Part shown: in pieces, positions 35,538 through 48,680 of the stretch
How positions within the stretch are numbered: the stretch's first letter is position 1
Layout of the letters: each line of letters starts with the position of its first letter
NCBI GenBank assembly: GCA_026225945.1
Contig: JAMJFZ010002307.1
Coordinates: 1,212,001 to 1,276,000, forward strand
Direction of reading: 5' to 3'
Length of the DNA: 64,000 nucleotides
From: Cricetomys ansorgei
Lineage: Eukaryota > Chordata > Mammalia > Rodentia > Nesomyidae
The notes under the pieces: generated by a model
What the model was told of the DNA's origin: nothing
What the model saw: only the letters and a program-made list of their open reading frames with translations
Databases searched by the model: none
Position numbers and translations under genes: made by a program

Positions 35538-35756
35538 TTTTTTTTATTTATTTTATGTGTACATGTGTTTTGTCTGCAAGTACATCTGTGCACCATGTGC
35601 ATGCAGTGCTCATGGAAGCCAGAAGAGGGCGTATCAGATTTCCTAGAACTGAGTTGCTGATGGTTCTGAGGAGCCATGTGTGTGCTGGGAACCAAACCCA
35701 GGTCCTCTGGAAGAGCAGCCAGTGCTCTTAACTGTTGTGTTATCTCTCCAGCCCCC
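35538..35756 (-). mobile_element. B2 SINE, antisense
   Basis: T-rich tail, 'ccagaagagggcgtatcag', 'ccatgtgtgtgctgggaac' and 'tgttatctctccagcccc' are the complement of a full-length B2. Confidence 0.93.
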
Positions 35757-35952
35757 AAATTCTAAGAAAGTTTAATTGTAAAATAATATTTTGATATATA
35801 ACTAGAAATTCAAATATTTGTAGAAGATATATACACAATAAGACAGCATGAGAATCGCAGCCACTATGGGCATCCTAATAGTTCTGAGAATTTTCTGGTC
35901 TTCTACTCCCTATCCATCTTAGAAAACCACCAAACATATTAATAGAAATATA

Positions 35953-36094
35953 TATTAGGAGACAGGGGCTCACTGTGCAGCCGTGGTTAGTCTGTAGTTC
36001 TCTCTGTAGACCGGGATATCCTAGAACTCACAGAGATCTGCCTGCTTCTGCCTCCACAGTGGTAGTATTAAAGGTGTGCATGACCACACTTGGC
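35953..36094 (-). mobile_element. B1 SINE, antisense
   Basis: 'gacaggggctcactgtgcag', 'aactcacagagatctgcctg', 'ctgcctccacagtgg' and 'attaaaggtgtgcatgac'. Near full length. Confidence 0.92.
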
Positions 36095-38715
36095 AAACAA
36101 AAGTTCCATTTCTCACAAACATCTTGCATCTTCATTTTAAAGCAACTGAAAGTTCACCGTAAGAGACCATGCTCTGTGGGTTAAACTTAGCGTGGCTCTC
36201 CATAAACACATATTTTCTGCACATCAGGTTCTACTTAGGTCTGTGGTACAGACATTGAACATTACGGGAGAACAGTGGCCAAAGCTCCTCGAGAAGCTGG
36301 AAAACACAGCAGGGAGGTTAGTTCATGGAAATGTCATTGTATTGGTGCATGTGCCCTCATGGTGTATCTGTCAAGAGGGAGACACAACTCTGAGAGAAGA
36401 AAGCAATGCACACAGAGAATGCAAAGAAAAACTGTCTTATACTCAAATTCTGCCTGAAGCCAGAATTGCCATGAACCGCAGACGCCAGCAGTCAGAATGA
36501 TTCACCTGGGAGGGTTAGGTCTCTGCATCTGCCTTTCCCTTTACTGAAAGATGAACCGTACATCTCCCACCACCCTCCACTGGCCTCCTCCTTCCAATAC
36601 CATCTGTGGAACTTGGGAGAGGAATCAAATTAACGTCCAACATACCTGAGGAGGAAGAGGTCACACGGACCCAGGGATAAAGCCGGTTTTTAGGAACATC
36701 TTGAGTGAATTGAGACATTCTTTGTGGGGCTTCTTCTTCCATCTGACCTCCCTGTTGCAGCTGGGCAGACCAAGTGGGTTTCATCAGGGAGCAGGTGGGG
36801 CTGCGGGGTAGCGGGGACGGGACGCCTCACAGGCATTCTGGTCTCCAGCTCCCATGTCAGTGGCCATCTCAGTGCCTTGCTGCTGGGCAAGGCAGGGCAG
36901 CTCCCCCGAGCTTGTTCAAAGTGTTTGACTAAAGCTCATCCCGAGGCTGATAATCTGCTGTAAACATACATAAAACAGTACACTTAATCTGCACAAATTT
37001 AATAATGTGTTATATTTCAAGATACTGTTAAGATGAAAATATAAGTTCCTGACATGGCTTTCCTCTTTTTTAATGGCATTATAAACCAAAACAGAAAAAA
37101 AAAAAATGTTCCCAGCCTTCGTGGGAAGGGTTGGGGATCCTGTGAATACATTTAACATGCATTTCTTAGGTCTGCAAGTTTATTTTACCAACATTTATCC
37201 TGGTGACAGATCAGCTGCAAGTGTCCCCAGAACAGACAGCACGCGGCTTTGAGTACCAGGGAACGGCGCGAACCACTCCACCTCCTTAGGTGGGGTATGA
37301 GGAGACGTAAGGAAAGATTCCCTGAGAGAGTGCATTTGGGGTACAGAGTAAGAACAAAATTAAACTCTCCAGATTAGAAGCTACTGAAAGCCCAAAATGG
37401 AGGCTGCAAAGAACTCTGCAAAGTGTCTCCACTGTGTCTATTCTTACAAACACAGAGGTTTATGGGCAAAGGATTGTAGGCCTAATGAGCCCTGGCCTCC
37501 CCTTCCTCCTTGTGGAGTTCTTCCCAGGGAGCTTCTGTTTCTACCATTGCTGTCTCAGTACTCCAAGCATGCAGGGCCAAGAGAGTAACCATGCAGTGGG
37601 CCTGCGAGAGATCAGCTGTTTTCAACCCTAAGTTAGGAATGAGAAAATTACAGAAAAGATCCATGATTCACACACTCCTCTCCCAACCTCCCACTCCCCC
37701 ATAAATGAGACACAGAGGACTCGCAAGAAACCTCCCCCACAACCCCTGCTCTCACCCCACTCAAGACGTCCTTCTGACCCTCTGTACAAGTCTGCTCTCC
37801 TTAGGCCTGCCCTTCAACCCTTCCAACACCACCACCTCTCCTCAGGGATGAGTCATTTTAAATGAACTTCTGGGCCTCCAAAACTACAATTTAGAAGGGA
37901 TTTGCCTACAAAGAGATAGAGGGAAGCAGGGGAAAGAAAAGAGGAAAGAGAGGAAAAAAGGAAAATGAGAGGAGATTGATAGATAAGTAACAGGTAGACA
38001 CTTTACTACATAGATACACGAACACATGCTTTACACAAACATAGACTTTAGTATATGTATACACACTCACTTTAATATACACATATGCATGTGTACACCA
38101 GTTCAGATTTCTTCAGACTTCAGAGTGTGGAGCCACGGACAAACACTCTGAATGTGTCCTCTAGGTAATTACGGTACAGCTGGTTTCTATTCACGCTGAG
38201 ACAGCCTATCCAAGATACACAGAGGGAGACCAGGAAACTGTCCTTGGAATTGTCTCACACAATTAGCAAGCAGACAAACAAAAAATAAAGCACGCTTATC
38301 ACATCTAGGGAAAATTAATCTCTTTGTGGTCCAGATTATAAAGTATTCGTTCCCTAACTAATTGCCAGTATAATAAATGTTCCTGACTACGAGGCTTTTA
38401 GTATCTTTATCCATCTCTATTCATGCCGATGTTATTAATATGGAAGCTTTTCCCTTTCTGAGGATGAATGAGACATTTCCTGCTACCCAGAGAAAGGAAA
38501 GTTTGTCTTCACTCTCTGAGACGGAAACAATTGGGAGACGAGTGCTCTGATTATAGACTCATGTCTCCAAACTTATCCTTGACTTAGAAGAAGAATCGTG
38601 GGACTTAACAAGAGTCACTACCATCCTGCTGGGTGGCCCTGTGAGACACCTGTGTGTTGAGGGTGACAATCAGATTAAAATATGAGCCAGTCTACTTAAA
38701 GCAAAGAGCATACAC
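36095..38715. other. Unique sequence, no gene recognised
   Basis: No repeat family was recognised in about 2.6 kb except a purine-rich tract (37915-37980). A short CpG-containing part lies at 37235-37290. Frames of up to 102 codons show no domains. Confidence 0.5.
37915..37980. repeat. Purine-rich (GA/GGAAA) tract
   Basis: About 65 bases of nearly pure A/G, imperfect, not attached to a recognisable SINE. Confidence 0.85.
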
Positions 38716-38808
38716 CCTGGGCTGCTGACAGCTCAGCAGCAGAGTGCTTACCTGGCAGGCAAGAGGCTCCGGGTTTGATCGCTAATGCGTAGGGGGTGTA
38801 TGTAAAAA
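38716..38808 (+). mobile_element. ID-type SINE
   Basis: 'acagctcagcagcagagtgc' (A-box region), 'ttacctggcaggcaagaggc' and 'tccgggtttgatcgctaat' (B-box region) match the ID head, with an A run after about 38800. Confidence 0.82.
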
Positions 38809-39346
38809 AATCTGCCGTGGGAAAATTAATACATCGTCCTTGTGACTCCATACAGGGGACTTTCCCCCAGACCCCACTCCTGACCACTCTCGCTTGCTTG
38901 CAAGCACTCCGAGACACCTGAGTGCTCCGCTGTGCCTGCCCACAGACGGGACGGGCTCACCCCGTTGAAGAACAGGTCCTCTCTACGAGGGCAGTCCCAC
39001 TGCACCAGGGGCCAGGTAGCCAGCCATCTCCATGAGTGGTGTCCTGGGAGCAGATCCATTCAAACACAGAACTGAGGCGCTTTCTCCCAGCAGTGTATCA
39101 GGCAATCGTGCCGCCCTTTAGCTCTACCCCTCGGTCTCCTTCGGCCTATCTCTCAACCAGAGACATAAAGAGAGGGAAAGGGGGTATTGGAGAAGACAGA
39201 GAGGACCAACTAAGGGCAGACGTACCATGCCTACCTTCAGAGTGACTCCGAGGATGGAAAGTGAATAGAGGTATGCGCGCACCCTGCGTCCTGAGAGCGG
39301 CCCTTCCCTGGAGGATCTCCTCTTCCAGCTTAAAAGTAAATCCAAG
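38809..39346. other. Unique sequence
   Basis: Nothing recognised. Confidence 0.45.
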
Positions 39347-39670
39347 GAATGAGGGTGGCTCACGTGGTAAACTGCTTGCCTTGCAAACATGATGCCCTGA
39401 CTTTGATTCCCAAGGACCCGATTTTAAAACACAGGCAAGGTAGCCTATGAGTGTAACCCGGGCACTGGGAAGCAGGTGGGCAGGCAGATCATCTGGGCTG
39501 ACTGGCCAACCAGCCCAGCCAATTTGGCAAATTCCAGGCCAGTAAAGAACCCTACCCCACAACAGAAGATGGATAGCTCCTGGAAAGAAAAAAACAACAA
39601 CCAAAAAAAAGTAAAAAAAAAAAAAACCTTAAGGTTGTCCTTTGACCTCTGACTGCCCGTGTGCGCACAG
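39347..39670 (+). mobile_element. B3 SINE
   Basis: A tRNA-like head ('gtggctcacgtggtaaact', 'ctttgattcccaag') is followed by a B1-like half ('gagtgtaacccgggcactgg', 'gggcaggcagatcat') and the B3-typical end ('ccaattggcaaattcc'-like, then 'aaggttgtcctttgacctc'). A poly(A) stretch near 39600-39627 splits the tail. Confidence 0.8.
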
Positions 39671-42600
39671 GGAATAATAACTGAGAGGACGTGTCATCTG
39701 AAGTGTGTTTCTCAGCATGTTCCTGTGGTCTCTTGAACTTTTCAAAGCTTGACGGAAGCTTTGAATCTGACCACCGGGTCAGGTGGACTTCTAGAACAAC
39801 TAGAGCCATGGCTCTTCTAGAGTCACAGTTAAAGTTATCCTGAAACCAGCAAGCTTCCATCTGTTTCTCTCCTCCTTTGAGGAGAGGAAAGGGTATCGAA
39901 CATGTGCCTTTGGTAAATCTTTCTGAAGCCACCAGTTGGTGACTTCTGTGTGCTAATCTCTTACCTCATCAAATCTTAGTCCCCACGCAGATTTTATAGT
40001 TAACCTAGAGTTAGTTTAGCTGCATCCCTTCCCCGCTAAGCTTTAAGCACCCACAATGGTTAGATAGGCCATTGTACTTGTTCATTTGTTTAAAGGATGC
40101 TCTCCTCTCTTCGGAGGCTAGGCCTAATGTTCTCTAGGTTTTCTCCATGAGAAGTCTACTGCAGAGTCCCTGCTTTCATACAGTGTAGCTTTTTCCCTTC
40201 TAGCAATTCTGAGGGCAAGAAGGCAAGCGTATTGGGCGCACGGCCACAGTACGGAAAGGGAGTGCCTGTACAGGACTGTCCCTTTCTAGGACATCAGGGA
40301 CACGGCTGTTCCGTACACTGACCCTGTGTTTCTCAGCATTTAACGCTGCCTGTGTCCCGCTCTCCATCTGTTCCCTGACGACATGGTGAAGTGAATGTCT
40401 TCTAATTTTTAGATTTTCTGAATCTTATAGTAATTTAGTTAATGATAGTTAATTAGAATGTTCAACTTAAAATGTCTCCAGGTTATTTTTTGTGACTTTA
40501 AGACCTTCTTAAAAATATTTTAAAAAGTAAGGAAGGTAGTAAGACCATTAAAAATATATAGTAGAGTCATCGTGGGCCTCAAATACGCTTTGGATGGTGC
40601 TCATGAATCTCAGCCCTCAAAATTGGATGCACAAGAGATGCAATTTGCTTTGTTTTTCTAAACTTGATTTTAATTAAGAGTTCTCAAGTTTCGGCCAAAA
40701 CAGTCAGCGTGGCCCTGCTGTTCTCTTCCTGGAGTTGAGTCTAATCTCCAGGATCCTGTGGTACCAAAGCCTGGGGTTATGTCATCTCGTCAAAGTCATC
40801 ACCTATCCATGGTGGCGTCTCTCCAGCTGTCCTATCATGTTTCTGCTCTTTGATCCCTTGCCCACGTAGTTACTTCCTAACCACAAGGACTGTCTGTATC
40901 TCTGGCCTATCATCGCATGTCTGTCTTTCCTTCTTATATTATAGCTGTGCCTCATTCTCTTTCTGCCTCTCTTACAAAGGCGCAGGCTGTAGGGAACCCA
41001 GGAATGGTTGTAAACTGTCCCACATCTGAGCTGCTCCTTGGTGCACAGAGTCACTGGAAAGCTCATGAGGACAGTCATGAGGCCATTACAGAGCCACTGA
41101 CCTGGACCCACGCATAGACTTTAGCTGGCCTGGAACTCTGAATCTGAAAGAGAAGCATGAGCCTCTCCTGCTCAGAACCACATCGCGTCGCTCAACCCCT
41201 TGCGCCTCCCCCACTCCTCAGCCGAGGGAATCTTCATATACACTGCACGGTTATGCATCAGTGGAGGCCCCGTGTGCATCTGTGACGGGCGGGTGGAAAG
41301 ACTACAGGAAGCACTTGTTGGACAAGCTTTCTCCTGAATCTACTTCGTTTGCCCTGCATGAAGTATTCTTTTGCCCCCTGCCCAAAGATTTCCAACGCCA
41401 GGAGAGTCCTTGTTGCTCTGTTTTCTGCTTGGCATCTCCCTTGAAGCGGCTGCTCCAGTGCGGGGGGCGGCGGGGGAGGCTCTATCACCGCGGTGTCTGG
41501 AGGATGGCTGTGAGCTACACGAGGCCGAGAAGTGCATGAAATGCGGTCCAGACTGAGACGTGAAAGAGCTTGTAGGGGATTTCAAGAACTTTTAAAGAAA
41601 ATGTGAACCATCTCTTTAATCATTTCTTAGGTTAATACATGTTGAACTGATGGCATTTTGGATTATAACGGACTAAATAAAATATTATTAAAATTATTGT
41701 TACTTGTTTCTGGGACTTTTTTACTTTATTATTTTTAAAATGTGACTACTGGAAATGTTTTAATCATGTACATGTCTTGCATCATATGCATATTGGAAGT
41801 TCTGCTCTAGCTGAATAAGTAATGGGAACCAATAACAGATATGTCAGTATGTTAAAACCATTATCACACACATCTGTCCCATGTCCTGCCCAAACATGCT
41901 GTTCGACAGACACTCTAAAACCAAGCGGTTGCACAGCATGCATCATTCCTGCATCTGCACAACACACTGGGTGCAGGAAGATGAAAAATGATGAGACAGT
42001 GCTTTCATCAAAGACTCCATGACAAGATGGGGCAGACAGGAGAGTGACGGGAAATATGCCACAAGTTCAAGGCGGGCAGGGATTTCTTTTGTTCATACGT
42101 AAAAATGGGGAGAACTAAGGCAAGGGGCAGACTCCTCAAAGGCAAGGTTGTGTGAGGCATGCAGACTACAGGGGTGGACCTGATATGAAGAGCCACGCAG
42201 AAGAGTCACTGTGTGTAAGAGGCAGGGAAAAGCTCAGCGGCTGATGCAAACTGGGCAAAGTGAAGCATCTGGAAGCATCAGTCGGAACCAGATAATGAGA
42301 AGCCTCCAGCAGCAAGGGAATTGGTTTACCTTCCACAGAAAGAGAGATCCACTAAACACATGAAGCATAAAACATGAAATACTGGAATTTTAATACTAAA
42401 ATATACTGAGACGAGATGCTCATGTTGACAGGTGTGATTTGAGGAGACATTGATTCTGTAACCTCCATCTGATATAGCTGCTATCCATTGAAAAGAAAAA
42501 CCAAAATACACTGAAACCCACCTTAAGTAAAACTTCCCTCTGGTCTTCTCGAGACAAAGCTGACAGCATTTTCTGTTCAGTCCATCAGCAACTGTTCAAG

Positions 42601-43134
42601 AAAAAGGCTTTGGTCTTAGGGAAACCGGCACTCTGTCTGCTTCATGGCTTCCGTGGATTGAATGCAATTTGCTCTTGAATTTTCTTAGTTCTGTGTGGGG
42701 TTGCTGAGAGAGTGCCACGAGGCAAGCTGAGATATGTTTTCTTATGGTCTAAGATTCATTCCTCCCAAATACCAGCATCCATCTGCCCCACACGGGGCTC
42801 TGTACAAGTGTGAGCACTAACCTCACTTTACCCTCTAAAGCAACAGGAGCTGTCAAACGCCTACTAGAGAAAAGAAAACCTGCAAGCATCATTGAACAAT
42901 CTGATTGCACCTTTGCCATTGTTGCTAGGACCTTTTGCAGACTTCTAGATAAATCTGAGATTTTAAAATCCCTCCTCGAAAATAAGGTCCTTTCTGAAAG
43001 TTTTCTTTGTTGGTTGGGCATGTATTCACTCTCCAAAGATATCAAAAAGCTCCAAGGAGCAGTGGGCTCAGGTTGTGTGAAGCAAGATTCAGAATCAGGT
43101 ATAGGGCAGGAAAATCGAGTATTTGTTTTTCCTA
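39671..43134. other. Unique sequence, no confident gene
   Basis: No repeat family was recognised in about 3.4 kb. A CpG-enriched patch (41250-41550) with an open frame and a downstream AATAAA (41676-41681) is described among the findings. A 115-codon frame at 42810-43157 has a plausible amino-acid mix but no recognisable domain and no ATG start. Confidence 0.45.
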
Positions 43135-43450
43135 GGGCTGTAAAGATGGCTCAGTGAATAGGCGTGCTTTCTGTGTAAACATGAGAACCTGCCTTGGGAT
43201 CCCCAGCACCCACAGAAGATGTGGCCATGCATGCCTGTAACCCCAGGGCAGGGAAGGAAGGAAAGGAGGTCAGGAAGTTTACAAGGATTTACTAGTTACC
43301 AGTACAGTCCCAAAATGGTGAGCTCCAGATTCGTGAGAGAGCCTGTCTTAAGGAAGGGTGATGGTGCAGGATGACCGGCATCCTCCTCTGTCCTGGGTGT
43401 GCCTGCATGGGTATGTGTAGCCACGCTCAAAGGCAAACACAGCCACAAAA
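43135..43450 (+). mobile_element. B3 SINE
   Basis: 'ggctgtaaagatggctcag', 'gcttgggatccccagcaccc'-like head, 'gcatgcctgtaaccccag' and a degenerate tail 'gcctgcatgggtatgtg'. Diverged but complete in plan. Confidence 0.75.
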
Positions 43451-46138
43451 AAATGGTTTTGTTTCTTTCCATTTAAGAGTCATACTTCATACTTTGGGGA
43501 TTAAATAAGAGAATTTATCATCAGGCAGTCCTACAGTGTACTGTAATGAACAAAACCATGGCTTCTGAGTGTACAGTAAATGAGGGAATTATGTGATAGC
43601 TGGCCCAAAGTTTGGGAGGATTTTTTCCCAGTATTTCTTAAGACCCAGTAATATGAGTCAGGAGATTCATGAGGATAACCCTAAATCCGGGTAAGCCTGA
43701 GACTCGCACCTGGAGTGTCCAAACCTGCCTGGAAGGGGGACTGGCATTTACCTCGCCTGTGTGGAGCTGGGCAGGAGAGTGGAGGCTTTTCACCTCGTGA
43801 CTCTTATTATTTCCAAGAACAAAGAAACTGATATCAGAAATCAATACACGTCCATGAGAGCTTTGTCTTTAAAACTGGTACAGCAAAATCCAAAAAGCAG
43901 CTCCAGTGATGGCGGGTGGGTGGGCAGCCAGCTCTCACGGTCTGTGCTTGCCTCACATACTGCATTCTGAAAGCAACCCCACACCTTCTCGTAGGTTTGG
44001 AGGGAGCACGCCAGTCAAGAACAAACTTGTCTCACTTGACCCTGACTTAAGAACATTTACAATTACAGGGAGTGACTAAGTCTGGTAAATGCTTCTTTTT
44101 TACATTGTACCATAAAGATTCTGACTGGGAACTGTGCGACCATGACAGTTTAGCAAAGTGGTCAGGTCTGTGAGCAACGGTGTCAGCTTCCCCATGCGTC
44201 AGGAAAGGATGACTGACAAAGACAGCCCAGCATTCTTCAGGAGAAACATTTTCGCCAATTTCAATGGGAAACCGTTTTGTCTTTTGTCCTAAATGGGAAA
44301 CAATTCATCAATCGAGTGAAATTTACTTCATAGCTCTGATTTACTGGAAAATTGTTCTTCACCGTGCTTTAGGTAGGCAGAAACCTTTTAGGGGCTTTTT
44401 AAAGCTTGTTTTTTTGTTTTTTGTTTTTGTTTTGTTTTGTTTTTTAGTTGAGTGCTTTTTTTTAAATTCTGAAGAAACAATTAAAATCCTCCTTTTAATG
44501 AATGTGTGGCACTATAAAAAAGTAACAAAAAATATTGTTTTGTACTTTACCAAATCTGCATCGGTGTATACAGATTCTCTTGCTGTCTCAAGCAATACAC
44601 AATTAGTGTGCACAACCTTAAAAGGCAACCTAAATTCTAGCTCTGGATGGGACATAATTGGAAGCCATCCTGCACTGCTGTTGTGGAATCTCCCGTCACT
44701 TTTATAGGCATAAGGTTTGCATATCTTCAGAATTAAAAACACACCAAGCTTTGTAATCTCTGTAGAGGATTGTTTTGTTAGGACATACCACACTGGCTCC
44801 ATAAACCTGATCAAATCTCTGCCTTCAGGCAGACATCTGCAGTTGTTGGCCTCCAGGTGCTTTCAAGACACTCCTCCTCGGGGAGGGGGCACTGAAGAGG
44901 AGGGAGCCCCAGGAAGTCTGCAGGTGCACGAGTGTTTGAGAGGAAATTAAGGACGGCTTGCCCTTTTATGTTGTGTATTCAAATAGGCAGTTGTATGTTT
45001 GTGCTGAGGTAATTCTGACCTTCAGTACACAGAATGTGAGCTCAGCTGCTTTTTGGTACTGAGGAGTTCCGTGCGCTCTTTCCCAAGACATCATCCGCCT
45101 TGAATAGGCTGACCAAGGTATTCAGAAGTCAAAGCTTCTGGACAGAACAACACACACGAAAGTCACTGATACCAGAGAGAATAAATACACGGATGCCTCT
45201 GCCTTCATCTCTCTGGACATTCCTCATGACTAAGTGGGCATCTTGATGGTTGTCTGATCCAAGGGAAAAACACACTGTGAAATAGGTAACTCTAGGTACC
45301 CAACACTACCGATATTCAGAGGCTTCTTTTCATGCCTCCAGCTTTTTATTCCGGGGGTTAACTCTGTCTTCTATTGGTTCCGAATTTTAAATTATGAGTG
45401 GACATCCTTGCCTTGCATCATGGCACTCCTGACATTCTTGTCACCCATAATTGTTGGGAGCAGGCTTTTCTCTCCTGACACTGGCCAAGCTGAGCTATCT
45501 AACAAGGCAACGGAGAATGTATTTGGCGATCGAAGGAGGATACAAGTAGCTTAATGGACACCTGAGCTATGCTTTACTTATACTGCAATTCTGGGCCTGT
45601 ATCTCTGTGTCAGTCACTAATGTGAATTGCTCTGGGGCTATCCTCACTCCCAGAAGATTCCGCAAAAAAATATTCAACATAAAGAATCTGTTGTGTGATA
45701 ACAAGCACAAATGTCATCACAACCACTAAAGGTCCCACATCCATCCTTTGCCTACAGTATGACAGTCTACCCTTCCAATAAGGCTGAGAGTGACCAGAAA
45801 GGGAGAGCCACAGTGGGGATGGCTTTGTGGGAAGGTAGCTCGTGAGGAGGGGGCTCAGAGCTGAAATGTCAGTAATAGTTTACAGGACTGCACAGCTCAA
45901 GCAACAGGTAAACTATGCCAAAATAAAAGAACACTAAGTTCAAACTCTCTTAGTGCTATCCTGCTCAGACCCAGCACAGACGGTGTACATGGCTACACAA
46001 GACTCATGAGCTCTCAGGACAAGGTCACCGACTTTCTAGAAATGAGTCTGCTCTGCTAATCAGAGCTAGCCCTGATAAAGCCACCTTGTGATTAACTCCC
46101 CCTCTTCAAAGCCTCCGGTTATCCTTCTTCAGTTTCCT
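43451..46138. other. Unique sequence, no gene recognised
   Basis: A T-rich run (44409-44449, TTTTG units) is simple sequence. A 147-codon frame at 44264-44707 runs through it and looks random. A TGTTGGGAGC string at about 45446 resembles an LTR start, but nothing after it supports an LTR. Confidence 0.5.
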
Positions 46139-46169
46139 TTTCTTTTTTAAAGATTAATTTTTTATTTTT

Positions 46170-46203
<34 letters not shown>

Positions 46204-46351
46204 TGCCTGTGAGGGCCAGAAGAGGGCATTAGATCCTCTGGACTGGAGCTACAGTTAACTGAGCTGCCTAATGTGGGTGCTGAAAAATCAAACTCAGATC
46301 CTCTGCAAGAGCAAGAACCACACTTAACCACTGAGCCATCTCTCCAGCCCC
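46139..46351 (-). mobile_element. B2 SINE with (GT)n, antisense
   Basis: T-rich tail, GT run (46172-46201), 'ggccagaagagggcattag', 'gatcctctgcaagagcaag' and 'actgagccatctctccag' are the complement of B2. Confidence 0.92.
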
Positions 46352-46434
46352 TTCATTTTCTTTTCTGAAGTGTCTCACTGTTGAGTGAAACTTTCCTGGG
46401 GAGAGGAGCAAATATCTACTTACCCCAGACTAGG

Positions 46435-46690
46435 CCAACAACACAGAGACCAAAGAAAAGATTCCACCCAAACATAGCTTGGTGAATCAATGAGTTTAAT
46501 TGGGGCTACTTACAGGAACTGAGTGAGGAGTAACTTATGTAACTAGGAGCTTGGGTAACTTATAAGCAGCTACACCACTGAAGAAAAAATTTTCTCTTTC
46601 CCAGAAAACCTTAACCTGTCTCTATTCTGATGGGAGGGGAAGGGCCTTCCCATGGTCTGAGAGGCGATGGCCAAGCCGTACCTCGAAGAC
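46435..46690 (-). mobile_element. Probable L1 3' UTR fragment, antisense
   Basis: 'tgaatcaatgagtttaattg', 'gggctacttacagg' and 'agctacaccactgaagaaaa' are familiar from rodent Lx 3' ends and parallel 33160-33190. The boundaries are vague. Confidence 0.5.
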
Positions 46691-46834
46691 AGCTCCACAC
46701 CTCTTACTCCTCCTCTCATGGGCATTTCCCTTCCCACAACAATGAACGGAAGCTAACTCTGATTGGCTGAATTGCAGTACTTCAGGCAGTGGGCTGTGCA
46801 TCTATGGACAATATGGATAGGAGTGGACTCAGAC

Positions 46835-47035
46835 ACTGTGGCTCAGGGCCTGAACTCTAGAACTATCTAGCCTTGGTTCGGATCCCCTGTTTCTCACTAG
46901 CTGGGTAACACTGGCCAGGTACTTACTTCTCTGTGTGTTAGCTTTCTCGACCGCTCACTGGGAGCAACAACAATATGCACTAGAAAAGTCTGCTGCAAAG
47001 ATCAACTGAGTATTTACAGGGCTTACACACAAATG
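46835..47035 (+). mobile_element. MIR element
   Basis: 'ttggttcggatcccctgttt', 'ctcactagctgggtaacact', 'ggccaggtacttacttctct' and 'gtgtgttagctttctc' follow the MIR core domain in order. Confidence 0.75.
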
Positions 47036-47439
47036 CCTGCTGTTTAAAAGAACTGCCTTCGTCACCGACCAAGACAGATGGCCACTTTGGAAGCAGGAAT
47101 GGGTCACTTGGGGAAAGCACTCTAGGTAGAGAGGAAAATAATCCGAGGAAAACAAAGACTGAATAGAGCAGAGGGTAAACATTGCCCTCTGCGATCTCAA
47201 GGCATCCTGGCAGTGTCCCCACGATGGACCATGTGGAAGGTATTTGTCCTTGACTATTCAAACACCACGCTTTCCTTCCTCTCAGCTGCTTCTCGCAGAC
47301 ACCTCCTGCTAAGAGGACCCTCTGCTCATGGCTCAGACTTCCTCACAGGTGGGTTTGATGCCGAATTCTGGCCAAGAGAAGACAAAAAGTCTCCGAGAGA
47401 GCTCACGGGAGTCTCTCCCCAGATAAAAAGATGAGTCCT

Positions 47440-47700
47440 TCACTCTTCATGTTGCCTTGAATGTGAATATGACGCCTGGGGCCATGGTAGCTTCATGCGA
47501 GCGTGAAGTTATAGGTGGAAGGAAGAGAGCGGGCATGATGGCGGAGATAAAGGCAAAACAAGCTGGGTTCCTGGTGGCTCCGGAGTTGGACCCGTGCCAG
47601 CACACGCCTAAGTCAGACTTCTTGTTATGCAAGGCAAAAAAAGCCCCTATTGTTTAATCTACCATCAATCAGACCTTCCGTTATTGTTGTTGCTTGCCTC
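47440..47700 (+). mobile_element. Eutherian LTR-like remnant
   Basis: 'gacgcctggggccatggta', 'gcgggcatgatggcggaga', 'agtcagacttcttgttatgc' and 'cccctattgtttaa' match a recurring mammalian LTR-type sequence whose family name I cannot give with certainty. It is diverged, and a 66-codon frame inside is not a gene. Confidence 0.55.
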
Positions 47701-48609
47701 AAAAGTACCTCCATCAGATACGGCCCCTTCTTCACGGGTGTGGCGTAGATGAAGAGTTTGCTGCATTTCCCAGCCTCCCTGATAATGAGTCCGTCACACC
47801 CTCGTGATGCACAAAATCGGGTACTTATCAGGATCACCTGGAGGTCTTTCAAACCGTGGAGATGATTGAAATGGTTGTGCAGAAATGTTGCCTTAGCCAA
47901 TGGGAAATACAACCTCATGGTTGGGCAGCGATGCCAGCAACCATGTAGCCCATAAAGAACCCAAGATACGTATTGTGGCTATGAGATAATCTTTCTAGAC
48001 AGTGTCCTCTCTCCATAGCTATTAGACAGCAAATTTCAGCCGGTTAGAAAGAAAAAACTTATTTCAGAATTCTATTTCTTAACCTGGGGTCTAGAGAGCC
48101 CTCCCCAAACTGACCTGAACAGACTCCGAGGTTGGAACACAGGAAGGAGCATTTTAAGTAGATAGTACAACAGCTTCTGGGTCTTCTCTAGGTTCCTCTA
48201 CTGACTGCAGTTCCTTTCTTCACTGTATTCAGTGATTATCCACATCTGCCAGGGAGCTTTATCTGAACACGATAGATAAGCCAGGCTTGTGCTCTCTTGT
48301 GACCTCCTTAGATACGCACAGGTCAAGAAGTAAAATGCAAATAATAAATGGGAATTTCAAACAGTAAGTTCTTGTAGGAAAGCAAAGCCTGCTGACTTGG
48401 TGTGATAGAGAGTCTAAGTTCAGGTTAGAGTGGAGAAAGTAAGGACAACCTGCTTTAAGCTCAGTTCAGGAAGAATGGAGAGAGCCACCACGCCTACCAG
48501 AAAACAAAAGGCAAAGCTATGAGCAGGAGTGAGTCGGTACACATAATAAAGGAAATGGATGAGCTTGGAGTAGAGACGCAGGTCTTCTGGGGCAATGAGA
48601 GATGTCTGA
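47701..48609. other. Unique sequence
   Basis: Nothing recognised. Confidence 0.45.
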
Positions 48610-48680
48610 GAGCCAGGTATGACGGCACAGGTCTGGAATAGCAACTCTTGGAAGTAGAGACAGGAGGATCCTGAGCACGT
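48610..48680 (+). mobile_element. B1/B3-type SINE fragment
   Basis: 'agccaggtatgacggcacag', 'gtctggaatagcaactc' and 'gtagagacaggaggatcc' match the first half of a B1-like unit. Confidence 0.65.

Noticed and set aside
42810..43157. 115-codon frame with a protein-like composition
   Set aside because: It has no ATG start, no recognisable domain and no polyadenylation signal close by, and it runs into a B3 SINE. Frames of this length are expected by chance in 64 kb.
44264..44707. 147-codon frame containing a long Phe/Leu/Val stretch resembling a membrane segment
   Set aside because: The hydrophobic part comes from a TTTTG-type T-rich run; codon pattern and flanks give no support.
45446..45800. 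TGTTGGGAGC string resembling an IAP/ERVK LTR start
   Set aside because: No TATA box, AATAAA, terminal CA or duplicated target follows at LTR spacing; a ten-base match is not enough.
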